Source of the DNA: JABFRG01 sp038210445
GTDB taxonomy: Bacteria; Myxococcota_A; Polyangia; Polyangiales; Polyangiaceae
NCBI GenBank assembly: GCA_038210445.1
Contig: JBBQWQ010000019.1
Location: 1 to 64,000, forward strand
Direction: 5' to 3'
Length of the DNA stretch: 64,000 bases
Shown one piece after another: positions 27,474 through 35,065 of the stretch. The notes under the pieces were generated by a model. It made no database searches and had not been told where the DNA came from. It was given only the letters and a program-made list of their open reading frames with translations. The first letter of the stretch is position 1, and each line of letters begins with the position of its first letter. The translations under genes and the position numbers were made by a program.

Positions 27474-28463
27474 ATGAGCATCGAGCTCGATCTGGTGGCG
27501 GCGATGCGCCGCCTCGCCGCGCCCGGGGTGGCCCCCGACGCGGAGTCGTTCGTGGTGGCCCACGGCGGATTCGCGATCCAGGTGCGCTACAGCGGTGGCA
27601 GCGCCTCCTCGCTCACGCTCTCGGCGGCGTACGACGTGGTGGCGACGCGCGCGCTCCTCGCTCCCGTCGCGGACGGCGGGCGAGCTGCGGCAAGCTACCG
27701 GGAGCCGGCGGCGAGCGCAGTGCCGGCCCTTCGGCCGATGGCCATCGCGCTGCGCGCCGAGCGGTCGGGCGACGTCGGGGCCAAAGAGGCGGGCATCAAC
27801 CGCGAGCACCAGACCGGTGACGACGCGTTCGATGCCGCGGTCTACGTGAGCTCGCCGACCGAAGACGACGCGGTGTTGCGCGCGGTGCTGGGACCCGAGG
27901 TTCGCCGGGGCGCCGCGACGCTCCTCGCGCTCGGTGTGAGCCAGGTGACCATCGACGACGACGACGGGGCGGTGGAGGCGCGGCTGGTGGGGTTTCTTTC
28001 GGACCGGCCCTCGGAAGAGCGGGGCCCGGCCATGATCGCCGCATTCGCCGAGCTCCTGCGCGGCCTTCCCGCGGTGCGCGGTGCCGGCGCCCATCCGCCC
28101 GACCCCTGGCGCGCGCGCCTGCAGTGGGGTGGGGGCCTCGCGCTCCTGGGCTTCATCGCCATGATGCCCGGGTACATGATGATGGCCGGAAGCGTGGGGT
28201 GCACCGAAGGCGGCAGCGACGACGGTGAGATCAACCTGAAGGAAGGGTGCTCGTCGCCGCTTCTCCTCGCGCTGGTCGCCGGGGCGTTCGTGGGTACGAT
28301 CGGCGCCTCGTTCGTCAGGGCGCTCGTGACCCCCATGCTCCGCGGTCGATCGAGCTCGGCTGGGCGAATCACCGGCGCAACGGTCATCGCCTTCGCGCTC
28401 TTTGCCGAGCTCGGCTTCTATGCGGCATCGGCGCTGGGACTTTTCTCCGGCATCGGTCGTTGA
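27474..28463 (+). CDS. Membrane protein of unknown function
   Basis: A 329-residue protein. The first ~200 residues are soluble with mixed alpha/beta character (residues 30-60 read as two antiparallel strands). The last 120 hold three hydrophobic helices (GGLALLGFIAMMPGYMMMAG, LLLALVAGAFVGTIGASFVR, ATVIAFALFAELGFYAASAL) with an acidic loop between the first two. No family recognised. It diverges from the lipoprotein at 26456-27343 and is followed by the ferritin-like gene after 49 bases. Confidence 0.6.
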   Translation: MSIELDLVAAMRRLAAPGVAPDAESFVVAHGGFAIQVRYSGGSASSLTLSAAYDVVATRALLAPVADGGRAAASYREPAASAVPALRPMAIALRAERSGDVGAKEAGINREHQTGDDAFDAAVYVSSPTEDDAVLRAVLGPEVRRGAATLLALGVSQVTIDDDDGAVEARLVGFLSDRPSEERGPAMIAAFAELLRGLPAVRGAGAHPPDPWRARLQWGGGLALLGFIAMMPGYMMMAGSVGCTEGGSDDGEINLKEGCSSPLLLALVAGAFVGTIGASFVRALVTPMLRGRSSSAGRITGATVIAFALFAELGFYAASALGLFSGIGR

Positions 28464-28512
28464 GGGTGCCAAGCCGCTCCCGCGGCGGACCGAGGAATGG
28501 TAGGAGCACGCC

Positions 28513-29226
28513 ATGGCTCGCCGCGTCCTTCCACCGCCTTCGGTCCGTGACGAGTGGCTTCGCCGCGTCGAAGCCGAGTACCGGTCGGCGGCCATCACAC
28601 AGCACCTGACCCTGTGGCTCATGCAAATCGGCGCGTCGCCCGATTTGCTCCGGGCCGGGCTGCGCATCGCCGGCGACGAGGTGCGCCACGCGGAGCTCAG
28701 CCACCGCGCCTACGTTGCGGCCGGAGGCGAGGCGCCGCCTTCGCTGGTGCGCGAGACCCTGGGCCTGCAGCGCCGCGACGACCAGCCGCTGGAGCACGAC
28801 GTGCTCCGCACGGTGGTGGAGATCTTCTGCCTCGGCGAAACGGTGGCGGTGCCCCTGTTCAAGGAGCTTCGTGCCGGCGCAACGGTGCCGGTGGCGCGTC
28901 GCGCCCTCGATCGCATCCTGGTCGACGAAGTGCGGCACCGCGACTTCGGCTGGGTGTCGCTCGAATGGCTCTTCTCGTTGCCCTTGGCCCCGGCGCTGCG
29001 CGACATCGTCGAACGCGAGCTGCCCCGCTGGCTCGGGCGCATTCGCGATCACTACGGCAGCAGCGAGAGCTCCGCTGTGTCGCCGGTGGAGCGCAGCTGG
29101 GGGCTCATGGCGCCCGCCACCTACCGCGCATGCGTCGACAAGGCGTACCGGCGCGACTATCTGCCGCGGTTCCGTCGTCTGGGCATCGACGCGGCGCGCG
29201 CCTGGGGCGTCGACCGATGCGGATAG
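28513..29226 (+). CDS. Ferritin-like di-iron protein
   Basis: A 237-residue helical protein with the metal-ligand pattern of a four-helix di-iron site: Glu22, Glu56-x2-His59 (DEVRHAE), Glu103 or Glu109 (VEIFCLGE) and Glu139-x2-His142 (DEVRHRDF). Such proteins activate O2 for hydroxylation or desaturation, or store iron; the substrate is unknown. The start ATG 28513 follows GGTAGGAGCAC, a good ribosome binding site. Its last 10 bases overlap the start of the threonylcarbamoyl-AMP synthase gene, so the two are probably co-translated. Confidence 0.75.
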   Translation: MARRVLPPPSVRDEWLRRVEAEYRSAAITQHLTLWLMQIGASPDLLRAGLRIAGDEVRHAELSHRAYVAAGGEAPPSLVRETLGLQRRDDQPLEHDVLRTVVEIFCLGETVAVPLFKELRAGATVPVARRALDRILVDEVRHRDFGWVSLEWLFSLPLAPALRDIVERELPRWLGRIRDHYGSSESSAVSPVERSWGLMAPATYRACVDKAYRRDYLPRFRRLGIDAARAWGVDRCG

Positions 29227-30236
29227 TGGTCGACCCTTCGGCGCCCGATCTCGCCGTGCTCCGGGAGGCCGTGCGCCTCCTGCGTGCCGGTGGTCTGGTG
29301 GCGGTGCCCACCGAGACGGTGTACGGGCTCGGCGCGCTGGGAACCGACCCCGCAGCGCTCGCGCGCGTGTTCGCCGCGAAGGGAAGGCCCACGACGCACG
29401 CGTTGATCTTGCACGTGCTCGATCTCGATGCAGCGCGCCCGCTTCTGGCCCATGTGCCCGAGGTGGCCGTGCGGCTGGCGGCAGCCTTCTGGCCCGGTCC
29501 GCTGACGATGGTGCTACCGCGGAGCGCACGCGTACCCGACGCGGTCACCGGCGGGGGCCCCACCGTGGGCATTCGCGCGCCTTCGCACCCGGTGATTCGC
29601 GCGCTCCTGCGCTTGCTCGATGCGCCGCTGGCGGCGCCCAGCGCGAATCGCTACCAGTCGGTCTCGCCCACCCGGGCCATCCACGTGGAACGGTCGCTCG
29701 GGGCGGCGGTCGATCTGATCCTCGACGGCGGCCCGTGCGAGCGTGGCATCGAGTCGACGGTGGTCGACCTCGGTGCGCCCGTGCCGCGCATCGTCCGGCT
29801 GGGCGCGGTATCGGCAGAAGAGCTCCGCGCGGTCGTCGGCACACTCTCTCTCGATGCCGGCGTGGCCGCAGCGGGCGAAGTGCACGCCTCGCCCGGGCGC
29901 GACGCGCGCCACTATGCGCCGCGGGGGCGCATCGTGTTCGCCGCAGATGCGGCCGATGCGGGGCGCGCCGCCGACGCTGCGATTCGCGGCGACGCCGACG
30001 CCCAAATCGCGCTGCTCCTTCGCCGTGAGTCTGCCGGACCGAGCGCGCGCGAACGCTGCACCCTCCGCGTCCTCGGCGACGATCCCGTGACCTATGCACG
30101 GAATCTTTACGACGCGCTGCATGACGCCGACGAACAGGGCGCGACCCTGCTGATCGTCGAGCAACTCCCGCATTTGCCGGCATGGGAAGCGGTGCGCGAT
30201 CGCCTCTCTCGTGCGTCATATATTAACGAAACGTAA
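29217..30236 (+). CDS. tsaC: L-threonylcarbamoyladenylate synthase (Sua5/YrdC family)
   Basis: A 339-residue Sua5-type enzyme that makes threonylcarbamoyl-AMP from threonine, bicarbonate and ATP for the universal tRNA modification t6A. The YrdC core occupies about 1-205 with VPTETVYGLG and PLAAPSANRYQSVSPTRA. The C-terminal ~130 residues are the extra Sua5 domain, typical of the long form rather than the ~190-residue TsaC. A Pro/Gly-rich GREARHYAP-type segment (here GRDARHYAPRG) joins them. Essential function expected. It overlaps the ferritin-like gene by 10 bases. Confidence 0.9.
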   Translation: MRIVVDPSAPDLAVLREAVRLLRAGGLVAVPTETVYGLGALGTDPAALARVFAAKGRPTTHALILHVLDLDAARPLLAHVPEVAVRLAAAFWPGPLTMVLPRSARVPDAVTGGGPTVGIRAPSHPVIRALLRLLDAPLAAPSANRYQSVSPTRAIHVERSLGAAVDLILDGGPCERGIESTVVDLGAPVPRIVRLGAVSAEELRAVVGTLSLDAGVAAAGEVHASPGRDARHYAPRGRIVFAADAADAGRAADAAIRGDADAQIALLLRRESAGPSARERCTLRVLGDDPVTYARNLYDALHDADEQGATLLIVEQLPHLPAWEAVRDRLSRASYINET

Positions 30237-30515
30237 TCTTGCGCGTCTTCGCGTGTGGGTCCAAACTTAACGCGTTCACGATGTTTCGGGACCCGGCTCT
30301 CTCGTTCAACGGCGCGCGTGTCTGTCTCTGCCTCGTTTCTCGTGCGCCGTGGGATCGCATGGACTCTGGCTACTTGTTACCGCGTGGATGCGGAGGATGA
30401 CCTTCCGCGGTGTCTGCCAGAGGTTCCTTCGGCTCCTGCCTCTCGCACGACACAGGTTTGGGCGACTCCCCAGAGAAGAGGAGGCCGCCGCGCCGGAGCT
30501 GAAACGAGACGAGTG
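30237..30515 (+). promoter_or_regulatory. Leader region of the RNA-binding protein gene
   Basis: A 279-base gap with a markedly AT-rich start (ATATTAACGAAACGTAATC near 30220-30240, and AAACTTAACG near 30263), unlike the flanking genes and suited to a promoter. GGGTCC (30257) and GGACCC (30289) could pair across a 26-base loop. Long leaders before RRM or cold-shock-type genes often carry temperature-sensitive structure, but nothing specific can be shown here. Confidence 0.35.
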
Positions 30516-30923
30516 ATGGGTACACGGCTATATGTGGGCAACCTTCCGTTCAGCGCGTCCGGCGATGACGTCCGCGCCTCCTTCACCGAGTGCGGCGAAG
30601 TTACGGATGTACACCTGGTGATGGATCGCGAGACCGGGCGTCCCCGCGGTTTCGCGTTCGTGACCATGGGCACCGAAGCAGATGCACAGAATGCGATTTC
30701 CAAGATGAACGGCGCCATGATGGATGGTCGCCCACTGCGCGTGAACGAAGCTGAAGAGCGTCGCGGCGGTGGCGGCGGTGGCGGTGGTGGCCGCAGCTTC
30801 GGCGGTGGCGGCGGTGGCGGCGGTGGCGGCGGCGGTGGTCGCGGCGGCGGCGGCGGTGGTCGCGGCGGCGGCGGCGGTGGTCGCGGCGGCGGCGGCGGTG
30901 GTCGCGGCGGCGGCGACTGGTAG
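30516..30923 (+). CDS. Glycine-rich RRM RNA-binding protein
   Basis: A 135-residue protein. Residues 1-80 are one RNA-recognition motif with RNP2 LYVGNL (5-10) and RNP1 RGFAFVTM (44-51), both with the aromatic residues that stack on RNA. The rest is a tail made almost only of Gly and Arg, encoded by short tandem repeats of the type CGC-(GGC)n-GGT-GGT. This is the build of cyanobacterial and myxobacterial Rbp proteins linked to cold response and to RNA condensates. The start ATG 30516 follows a long leader, and a strong hairpin terminator lies 48 bases after the stop. Confidence 0.9.
   Translation: MGTRLYVGNLPFSASGDDVRASFTECGEVTDVHLVMDRETGRPRGFAFVTMGTEADAQNAISKMNGAMMDGRPLRVNEAEERRGGGGGGGGGRSFGGGGGGGGGGGGGRGGGGGGRGGGGGGRGGGGGGRGGGDW
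30834..30917 (+). repeat. Tandem Gly-Arg repeats in the RRM protein tail
   Basis: About four consecutive copies of a unit of roughly 18-21 bases that encodes Arg plus a run of Gly. Such a tract can change length by slippage, altering the RGG-like tail. Confidence 0.6.
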
Positions 30924-30970
30924 AGGTCCCGCGACGCGGTGATGCGCTCCCGCGCCGTCTTGACCTGAAT

Positions 30971-31006
30971 GGAAGTGCCGTTCGCCGGTTGGGCAGCGGC
31001 ACTTCC
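30971..31006 (+). terminator. Terminator after the RRM gene
   Basis: A perfect 10-bp stem (GGAAGTGCCG and CGGCACTTCC) with a 16-base loop, followed by TCGTTTCC. The T-run is poor. Confidence 0.6.
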
Positions 31007-31067
31007 TCGTTTCCTCGTCCGCGTGCCGGCAACCGGGTGGGTCTTGGTTTTTCTCGGCTTTGCGCAT

Positions 31068-31478
31068 ATGAAAATGCGCATGAAGAAAGTCAGTCCCTCG
31101 CATTTTCCCAAGGCACGGGGTTACACCAACGGCGTCGTGGCCGAAGGCCGCACGCTCTATATCTCGGGCCAGATTGCGTGGGATTCGGACGCTCGCATCG
31201 TGAGCACCGACTTCGCGACCCAGTTTCTTCAGGCCCTCGACAACGTCATCTCGGTGGTGCGTGCAGCAGGCGGCGGCACCGAGCAGCTCGTCAAGCTTCT
31301 GGTGTTCGTCACCGACCTCGAAGAATACCGCGGGGCGCAGAAGCAAATCGGCGAAGGCTGGCGTGAGCGCATGGGCAAGACCTACCCGGCCATGAGTCTG
31401 GTGAAGGTGGCAGGCTTGCTCGAGCCTGGCGCCAAGGTCGAGATCGAGGGCGTGGCTTCGCTGCCCACGACGGCCTGA
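31068..31478 (+). CDS. ridA: RidA-family enamine/imine deaminase
   Basis: A 136-residue member of the RidA/YjgF family. Canonical blocks are present: YTNGVVAEGRTLYISGQIAW near the start, QFLQALDNVISVVRAAGG in the middle and a C-terminal LEPGAKVEIEGVA. RidA hydrolyses reactive 2-aminoacrylate-type intermediates; operon relatives act on specific pathway imines. Three ATGs (31068, 31074, 31080) are possible and none has a clear ribosome binding site. Its TGA overlaps the ATG of the enoyl-CoA hydratase-like gene, so it opens a four-gene acyl-CoA operon. Confidence 0.8.
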   Translation: MKMRMKKVSPSHFPKARGYTNGVVAEGRTLYISGQIAWDSDARIVSTDFATQFLQALDNVISVVRAAGGGTEQLVKLLVFVTDLEEYRGAQKQIGEGWRERMGKTYPAMSLVKVAGLLEPGAKVEIEGVASLPTTA

Positions 31479-32302
31479 TGATCGCCCCCGAATCGTTCGA
31501 GCTCGCGCTCAGCGAGACCGGCGTCGCGACCATCACTCTGTCGCGGCCAGAGACCCTCAACTCGCTCACCTTCGAAGTGTACGAGGAGCTGCGCGACGCG
31601 TTCCACGTCCTCGACCGCGAGGAGGCCGTTCGCGCCATCGTCATCACCGGCAAGGGCAAGGCCTTTTGCTCGGGGGGCGATCAGCACGCCATCATCGCCG
31701 ATCTCATGAAGCGCGACATGGCGGGCATGCTCGCCTTCACCCGCGTCACCGGCGCTCTGATTCGCAACATGCGGGCGTGCCGGCGGCCCATCGTCGCCGC
31801 GGTGAACGGCACGGCGGTGGGAGCCGGCGCGGTCATCGCCCTCGCCGCCGACTTTCGCGTGGCCAGCGAGCACGCCAAGTTCGGATTCATCTTCCCGCGC
31901 GTCGGGCTGTGCGGCGCCGACATGGGCGCGGCGTACCTGCTGCCGCGCATCGTGGGTCTGGGGCGGGCCAGCGAGCTGCTCTTCCTGGGCGACATCGTGC
32001 GCGCCGACGAGGCGCTGAAGATGGGGCTCGTGCACCGGGTGGCCTCTGCCGAGGCGTGCGTGCCCGACGCAATGGCCCTCGCCGAGCGCCTCGCCGCGGG
32101 GCCGGCCTTCGCCCACGCCATGACCAAGCAGATGCTGGAGAGCGAGTACACCATGAGCCTCGATCAGGCCATCGAGGCCGAGGCGCAAGCGCAAGCTATG
32201 TGCATGATGCATGCAGATTTTCGCACCGCCCATCAGGGGTGGACCCAAAAGGAGCCCTTCGCCTTTGCCGGCAGCAAGGTTCCGTTCAAGGTCGGGCCGT
32301 GA
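31478..32302 (+). CDS. Enoyl-CoA hydratase/isomerase-family protein
   Basis: A 274-residue crotonase-fold protein. The N-terminal oxyanion-hole loop is AFCSGGDQHA (about 61-70) and the second is VNGTAVGAGAV. The active-site region reads FIFPRVGLCGADMGAAYLLP. The first catalytic Glu of classical hydratases (PE-motif) is replaced by Arg here, while the second (ASELLFLG) is kept, so it may be an isomerase, hydrolase or C-C lyase of the family rather than a plain hydratase. It starts in a TGATG overlap with ridA and ends in a GTGA overlap with the acyl-CoA dehydrogenase. Confidence 0.85.
   Translation: MIAPESFELALSETGVATITLSRPETLNSLTFEVYEELRDAFHVLDREEAVRAIVITGKGKAFCSGGDQHAIIADLMKRDMAGMLAFTRVTGALIRNMRACRRPIVAAVNGTAVGAGAVIALAADFRVASEHAKFGFIFPRVGLCGADMGAAYLLPRIVGLGRASELLFLGDIVRADEALKMGLVHRVASAEACVPDAMALAERLAAGPAFAHAMTKQMLESEYTMSLDQAIEAEAQAQAMCMMHADFRTAHQGWTQKEPFAFAGSKVPFKVGP
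32200..32212. repeat. Dispersed dyad site 9
   Basis: GTGCATGATGCAT near the 3' end of the enoyl-CoA hydratase-like gene, encoding Met-Cys-Met-Met-His-Ala. Confidence 0.6.
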
Positions 32303-33468
32303 AGCCGCCGCCGCGGTTTCCTGCGTTCGCGGCCACCGTCGCGATGTTCGTTGGCGAGGCCCATCGGGCCCTGGAAGCGGAGATGGCGCAGAAGCTCCTG
32401 GCCTCTCCGCTGCCTTCTTCGCCCGCCGAAGCCGCCGCCGCAATGGGCGCGCACGGGCTCTATGAACTGCTCGTGCCGAAGGCCTTTGGCGGGCGCGACG
32501 TCGGCGAAAGCGGGCGCGTCGACGTACGCGCGCTGTGCGTTGCCCGGGAGCTCCTTGGCTACGTCTCGCCCATGGCCGACTCCATCTTCGCGGTGCAGGG
32601 CCTGGGCAGCCACGCGCTCTTTCTTTCGGCCCGCGCGAGCGACGCGTTCGCAGAAGGCGTTCGCAGCGGCGCGCGCATCGGCGCCTTCGCGCTCACCGAG
32701 CCTGCGGCCGGCAGCGACGTTGGGTCCATGCAGGCGACGGCGCGCAAGGACGGCGCCGCGTGGGTCCTCGACGGCGAGAAGATCTACATCTCCAACGTGG
32801 GCATCGCGCACCACTACGTGGTCTTCGCCAATGCCGACCCCAGCGCCGGCAAGAAGGGGATCAGCTGCTTTCTCGTGCCGTCCGACGCACCGGGTGTGGA
32901 GAATCACGCGGTGCCCATGTCGGGCGGCCACCCGCTCGGGCGCATCGTGCTCCGCGGCGTGCGCGTTCCTGAGGCGGCGATGGTGGGCGAGGTGGGCCAT
33001 GGCCTGCGGCTGGCGCTCGGGACCCTCGACGTTTTTCGCACCTCGGTGGGCGCTGCCGCCTGCGGAATGGCGCGGCGCGCCCTCGACGAGACGGTGCGCC
33101 GGGTGAGCACCCGCGTTCAGTTCGGAAAGCCCCTGGCGGAGCAGCAGCTCACCCAGGCCGCGCTGGCCGACATGGCCACCGAGCTCGACGCCGCGCGCCT
33201 CCTCGTGTACCGCGCCGCTGCGGCCAAGGACCGCGGCGAGCGGGCCGCCACCGAGGTGGCCATGGCCAAGATGTACGCCACCGAAGCCGCCCAGCGCATC
33301 ATCGATCGCGCGGTGCAGCTTCACGGCGGCTCGGGCGTGGTGCTGGGCAGCGTGGTCGAGGAGCTGTACCGCGAGATCCGTCCGCTCCGCATCTACGAGG
33401 GCACCACCGAGATTCAGCAGCTCATCATCGGCGGCGCCCTGGTGGCGGCCGCTGCCGCCGGCGCGTGA
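32299..33468 (+). CDS. Acyl-CoA dehydrogenase
   Basis: A 389-residue FAD enzyme starting at a GTG that overlaps the previous stop. It shows the middle-domain FAD motif (GAFALTEPAAGSDVGSMQAT), the C-terminal QFGKPLAEQQLTQAALADMA helix, and IYEGTTEIQQLIIGGA near the end, where the Glu of YEGT is the usual catalytic base. It should form a C=C bond alpha-beta to a CoA thioester. Together with the flanking hydratase-like and old-yellow-enzyme genes it forms a pathway for oxidising or reducing an unusual acyl-CoA. Its TGA overlaps the next GTG. Confidence 0.88.
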   Translation: MKPPPRFPAFAATVAMFVGEAHRALEAEMAQKLLASPLPSSPAEAAAAMGAHGLYELLVPKAFGGRDVGESGRVDVRALCVARELLGYVSPMADSIFAVQGLGSHALFLSARASDAFAEGVRSGARIGAFALTEPAAGSDVGSMQATARKDGAAWVLDGEKIYISNVGIAHHYVVFANADPSAGKKGISCFLVPSDAPGVENHAVPMSGGHPLGRIVLRGVRVPEAAMVGEVGHGLRLALGTLDVFRTSVGAAACGMARRALDETVRRVSTRVQFGKPLAEQQLTQAALADMATELDAARLLVYRAAAAKDRGERAATEVAMAKMYATEAAQRIIDRAVQLHGGSGVVLGSVVEELYREIRPLRIYEGTTEIQQLIIGGALVAAAAAGA

Positions 33469-34889
33469 GCTCTCTGGTCTTCACACCCCTGACGATTCGC
33501 CGCATGACGCTGCCCAACCGCGTCGTGCTGCCGGCCATGGTGACGCGGCTCTCCGGCGAAGACGGCCTGGTCAACGACGACATTCGCGCGCGCTACGTGC
33601 GCTTCGCCAAGGGCGAGACCGGCCTGCTGGTGGTCGAGGCCATGGCGGTGCACGACGCCAAGAGCGGGCCGCTGCTCCGCATCTCGTCCGATGCGTTCAA
33701 GGAAGGGCTGACCGATCTCGCTGCGCGCTGTCACGACGCCGGGCCCGGCAAGGTGGTGCCGCAGGTCATCCACTTCCTCAAGATCGCCCGGTCGGGTTGG
33801 CGGCAGACCATCGACATGCTCTCGCTCGACGACCTCGACGGCATCGTGGCGGCGTATGCCGCAGCGGCGCTCCGGGCCCGCGAGTGCGGCTTCGACGGGG
33901 TGGAGCTGCACATGGCGCACGCCTACACGCTTTCGTCGTTCCTCTCGCGTCTCAACCCGCGACGCGACGCGTACGGCGGAACGCTGGAGAACCGCCTGCG
34001 GCTTCCGCTGCGGGTGGTGGCGGCGGTGCGCGCCGCGGTGGGCGACGACTTCCCGGTGGGCGTGCGCTTCGTGGGCGACGAGTTCATCAAGAATGGCTAC
34101 ACCACGGTGGACTCCACGCTCATTGCCGTGCGCCTCGCGCAAGTTGGCGTGGACTGGATCTCGCTCTCCGCCGGCGGCAAGTTCGAAGACGCGCGGCACG
34201 TGCCGGGCGAACCGCTCTACCCCTACACCGGCTACTCCGGCGATCGCTGCATGCCCGGCAGCCAGTACCCAGACGGCGCCAATCTGTTCATCCCCGAGGC
34301 GGTGCGCGCCGCCCTGCGCGCGGCCGGGCTCGAGGTTCCGGTCATCGCCGCCGGCAAGATCGCTTCGCTCGCCATGGCCGAGAGCGTGATCCGCGAAGGG
34401 AAGGGCGATCTGGTGGGCATGGCCCGGGCCCTTCTGGCCGACCCCGACATTCCCAAGAAGTGGCGCCGGGGCGAGGAAGACCGCGTGGTGCGCTGCCTCT
34501 ACGGCAACGTGTGCAAGGCCCTCGACGAGAGCTTTCGCCGGGTCGACTGCACGTTGTGGCCCAAGAAGAGCGGGCAGGCGCCGGAGAGCTCGGATACGAC
34601 GCCGCCCACCTGGCCCGATGCAGGCGCCGCTTTGCGTGCGGAATACACGCAAGGCCGTGTGCTTCTCCAATGGCACAAGGCCGATGACCCCGAGGGGCTC
34701 TACGGCTACCAGGTCTTCCGGGCCCAGGGCGGGGCGCCGCTGGCACACTACGCCAGCGTTCGCGCCGGCACTGTCCGCTTCGAAGACCTGCGCGCGGTCG
34801 AGGGCCACACCTATCGCTATGCGCTGCGGCCCTACGACCTCGCGGGCAACCGCGGCGCCTTCTCGGATACCGCGTCGGTCACAACGTAG
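33465..34889 (+). CDS. Old-yellow-enzyme family oxidoreductase with FN3-like tail
   Basis: A 474-residue protein. Residues 1-350 are an FMN-binding TIM barrel of the NADH:flavin oxidoreductase family (LTIRRMTLPNRVVLPAM at the N-terminus, ELHMAHAYTLSSFLSRLNPR in the middle, KGDLVGMARALLADPDIP near the end). A Cys block follows (CLYGNVC then 11 residues then C). In 2,4-dienoyl-CoA-reductase relatives this is C-x2-C-x2/3-C-x11-C binding a 4Fe-4S cluster; here the second Cys is Gly. From about 385 to the end is a fibronectin-III-like domain (LLQWHKADDPEGLYGYQVFR, YRYALRPYDLAGNRG), unusual for this family. GTG start in a GTGA overlap; last gene of the operon. Confidence 0.82.
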   Translation: MSSLVFTPLTIRRMTLPNRVVLPAMVTRLSGEDGLVNDDIRARYVRFAKGETGLLVVEAMAVHDAKSGPLLRISSDAFKEGLTDLAARCHDAGPGKVVPQVIHFLKIARSGWRQTIDMLSLDDLDGIVAAYAAAALRARECGFDGVELHMAHAYTLSSFLSRLNPRRDAYGGTLENRLRLPLRVVAAVRAAVGDDFPVGVRFVGDEFIKNGYTTVDSTLIAVRLAQVGVDWISLSAGGKFEDARHVPGEPLYPYTGYSGDRCMPGSQYPDGANLFIPEAVRAALRAAGLEVPVIAAGKIASLAMAESVIREGKGDLVGMARALLADPDIPKKWRRGEEDRVVRCLYGNVCKALDESFRRVDCTLWPKKSGQAPESSDTTPPTWPDAGAALRAEYTQGRVLLQWHKADDPEGLYGYQVFRAQGGAPLAHYASVRAGTVRFEDLRAVEGHTYRYALRPYDLAGNRGAFSDTASVTT

Positions 34890-34912
34890 TTCTACTGCGA
34901 GAGATGCGCGCC

Positions 34913-34941
34913 CGGTTCGCATGTAGGTTGCACGCGAACCG
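34913..34941. repeat. Dispersed dyad site 10 within a 29-bp palindrome
   Basis: The 13-mer ATGTAGGTTGCAC (34921-34933) is flanked on the left by CGGTTCGC and on the right by its exact complement GCGAACCG, giving a near-perfect 29-bp dyad, 23 bases after the old-yellow-enzyme gene. It may also fold as a hairpin in RNA. Confidence 0.65.
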
Positions 34942-35065
34942 TGTCAGGGGAACCGGCCGTGTGGTCGCCGGCCGAGACCCCGCCCTGCTGAATCATGCCC
35001 TCGGCCTGCCAAGGAAAGCCCGGAACGAGAAGGCCCGCGCCTCCACTCGCTCCGGGCGCTGCGCA

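Noticed and set aside
25923..28667. A 914-codon open frame on the minus strand
   Set aside because: It crosses two real lipoprotein genes and the membrane-protein gene in other frames, is Arg/His-rich and has no recognisable domain.
30781..30917. CRISPR-like short repeats
   Set aside because: Units are tandem without spacers and encode the Gly/Arg tail.
30528..31346. Ala/Thr repeat protein on the minus strand
   Set aside because: Its repeats are only the antisense of the Gly/Arg tract of the RRM gene.
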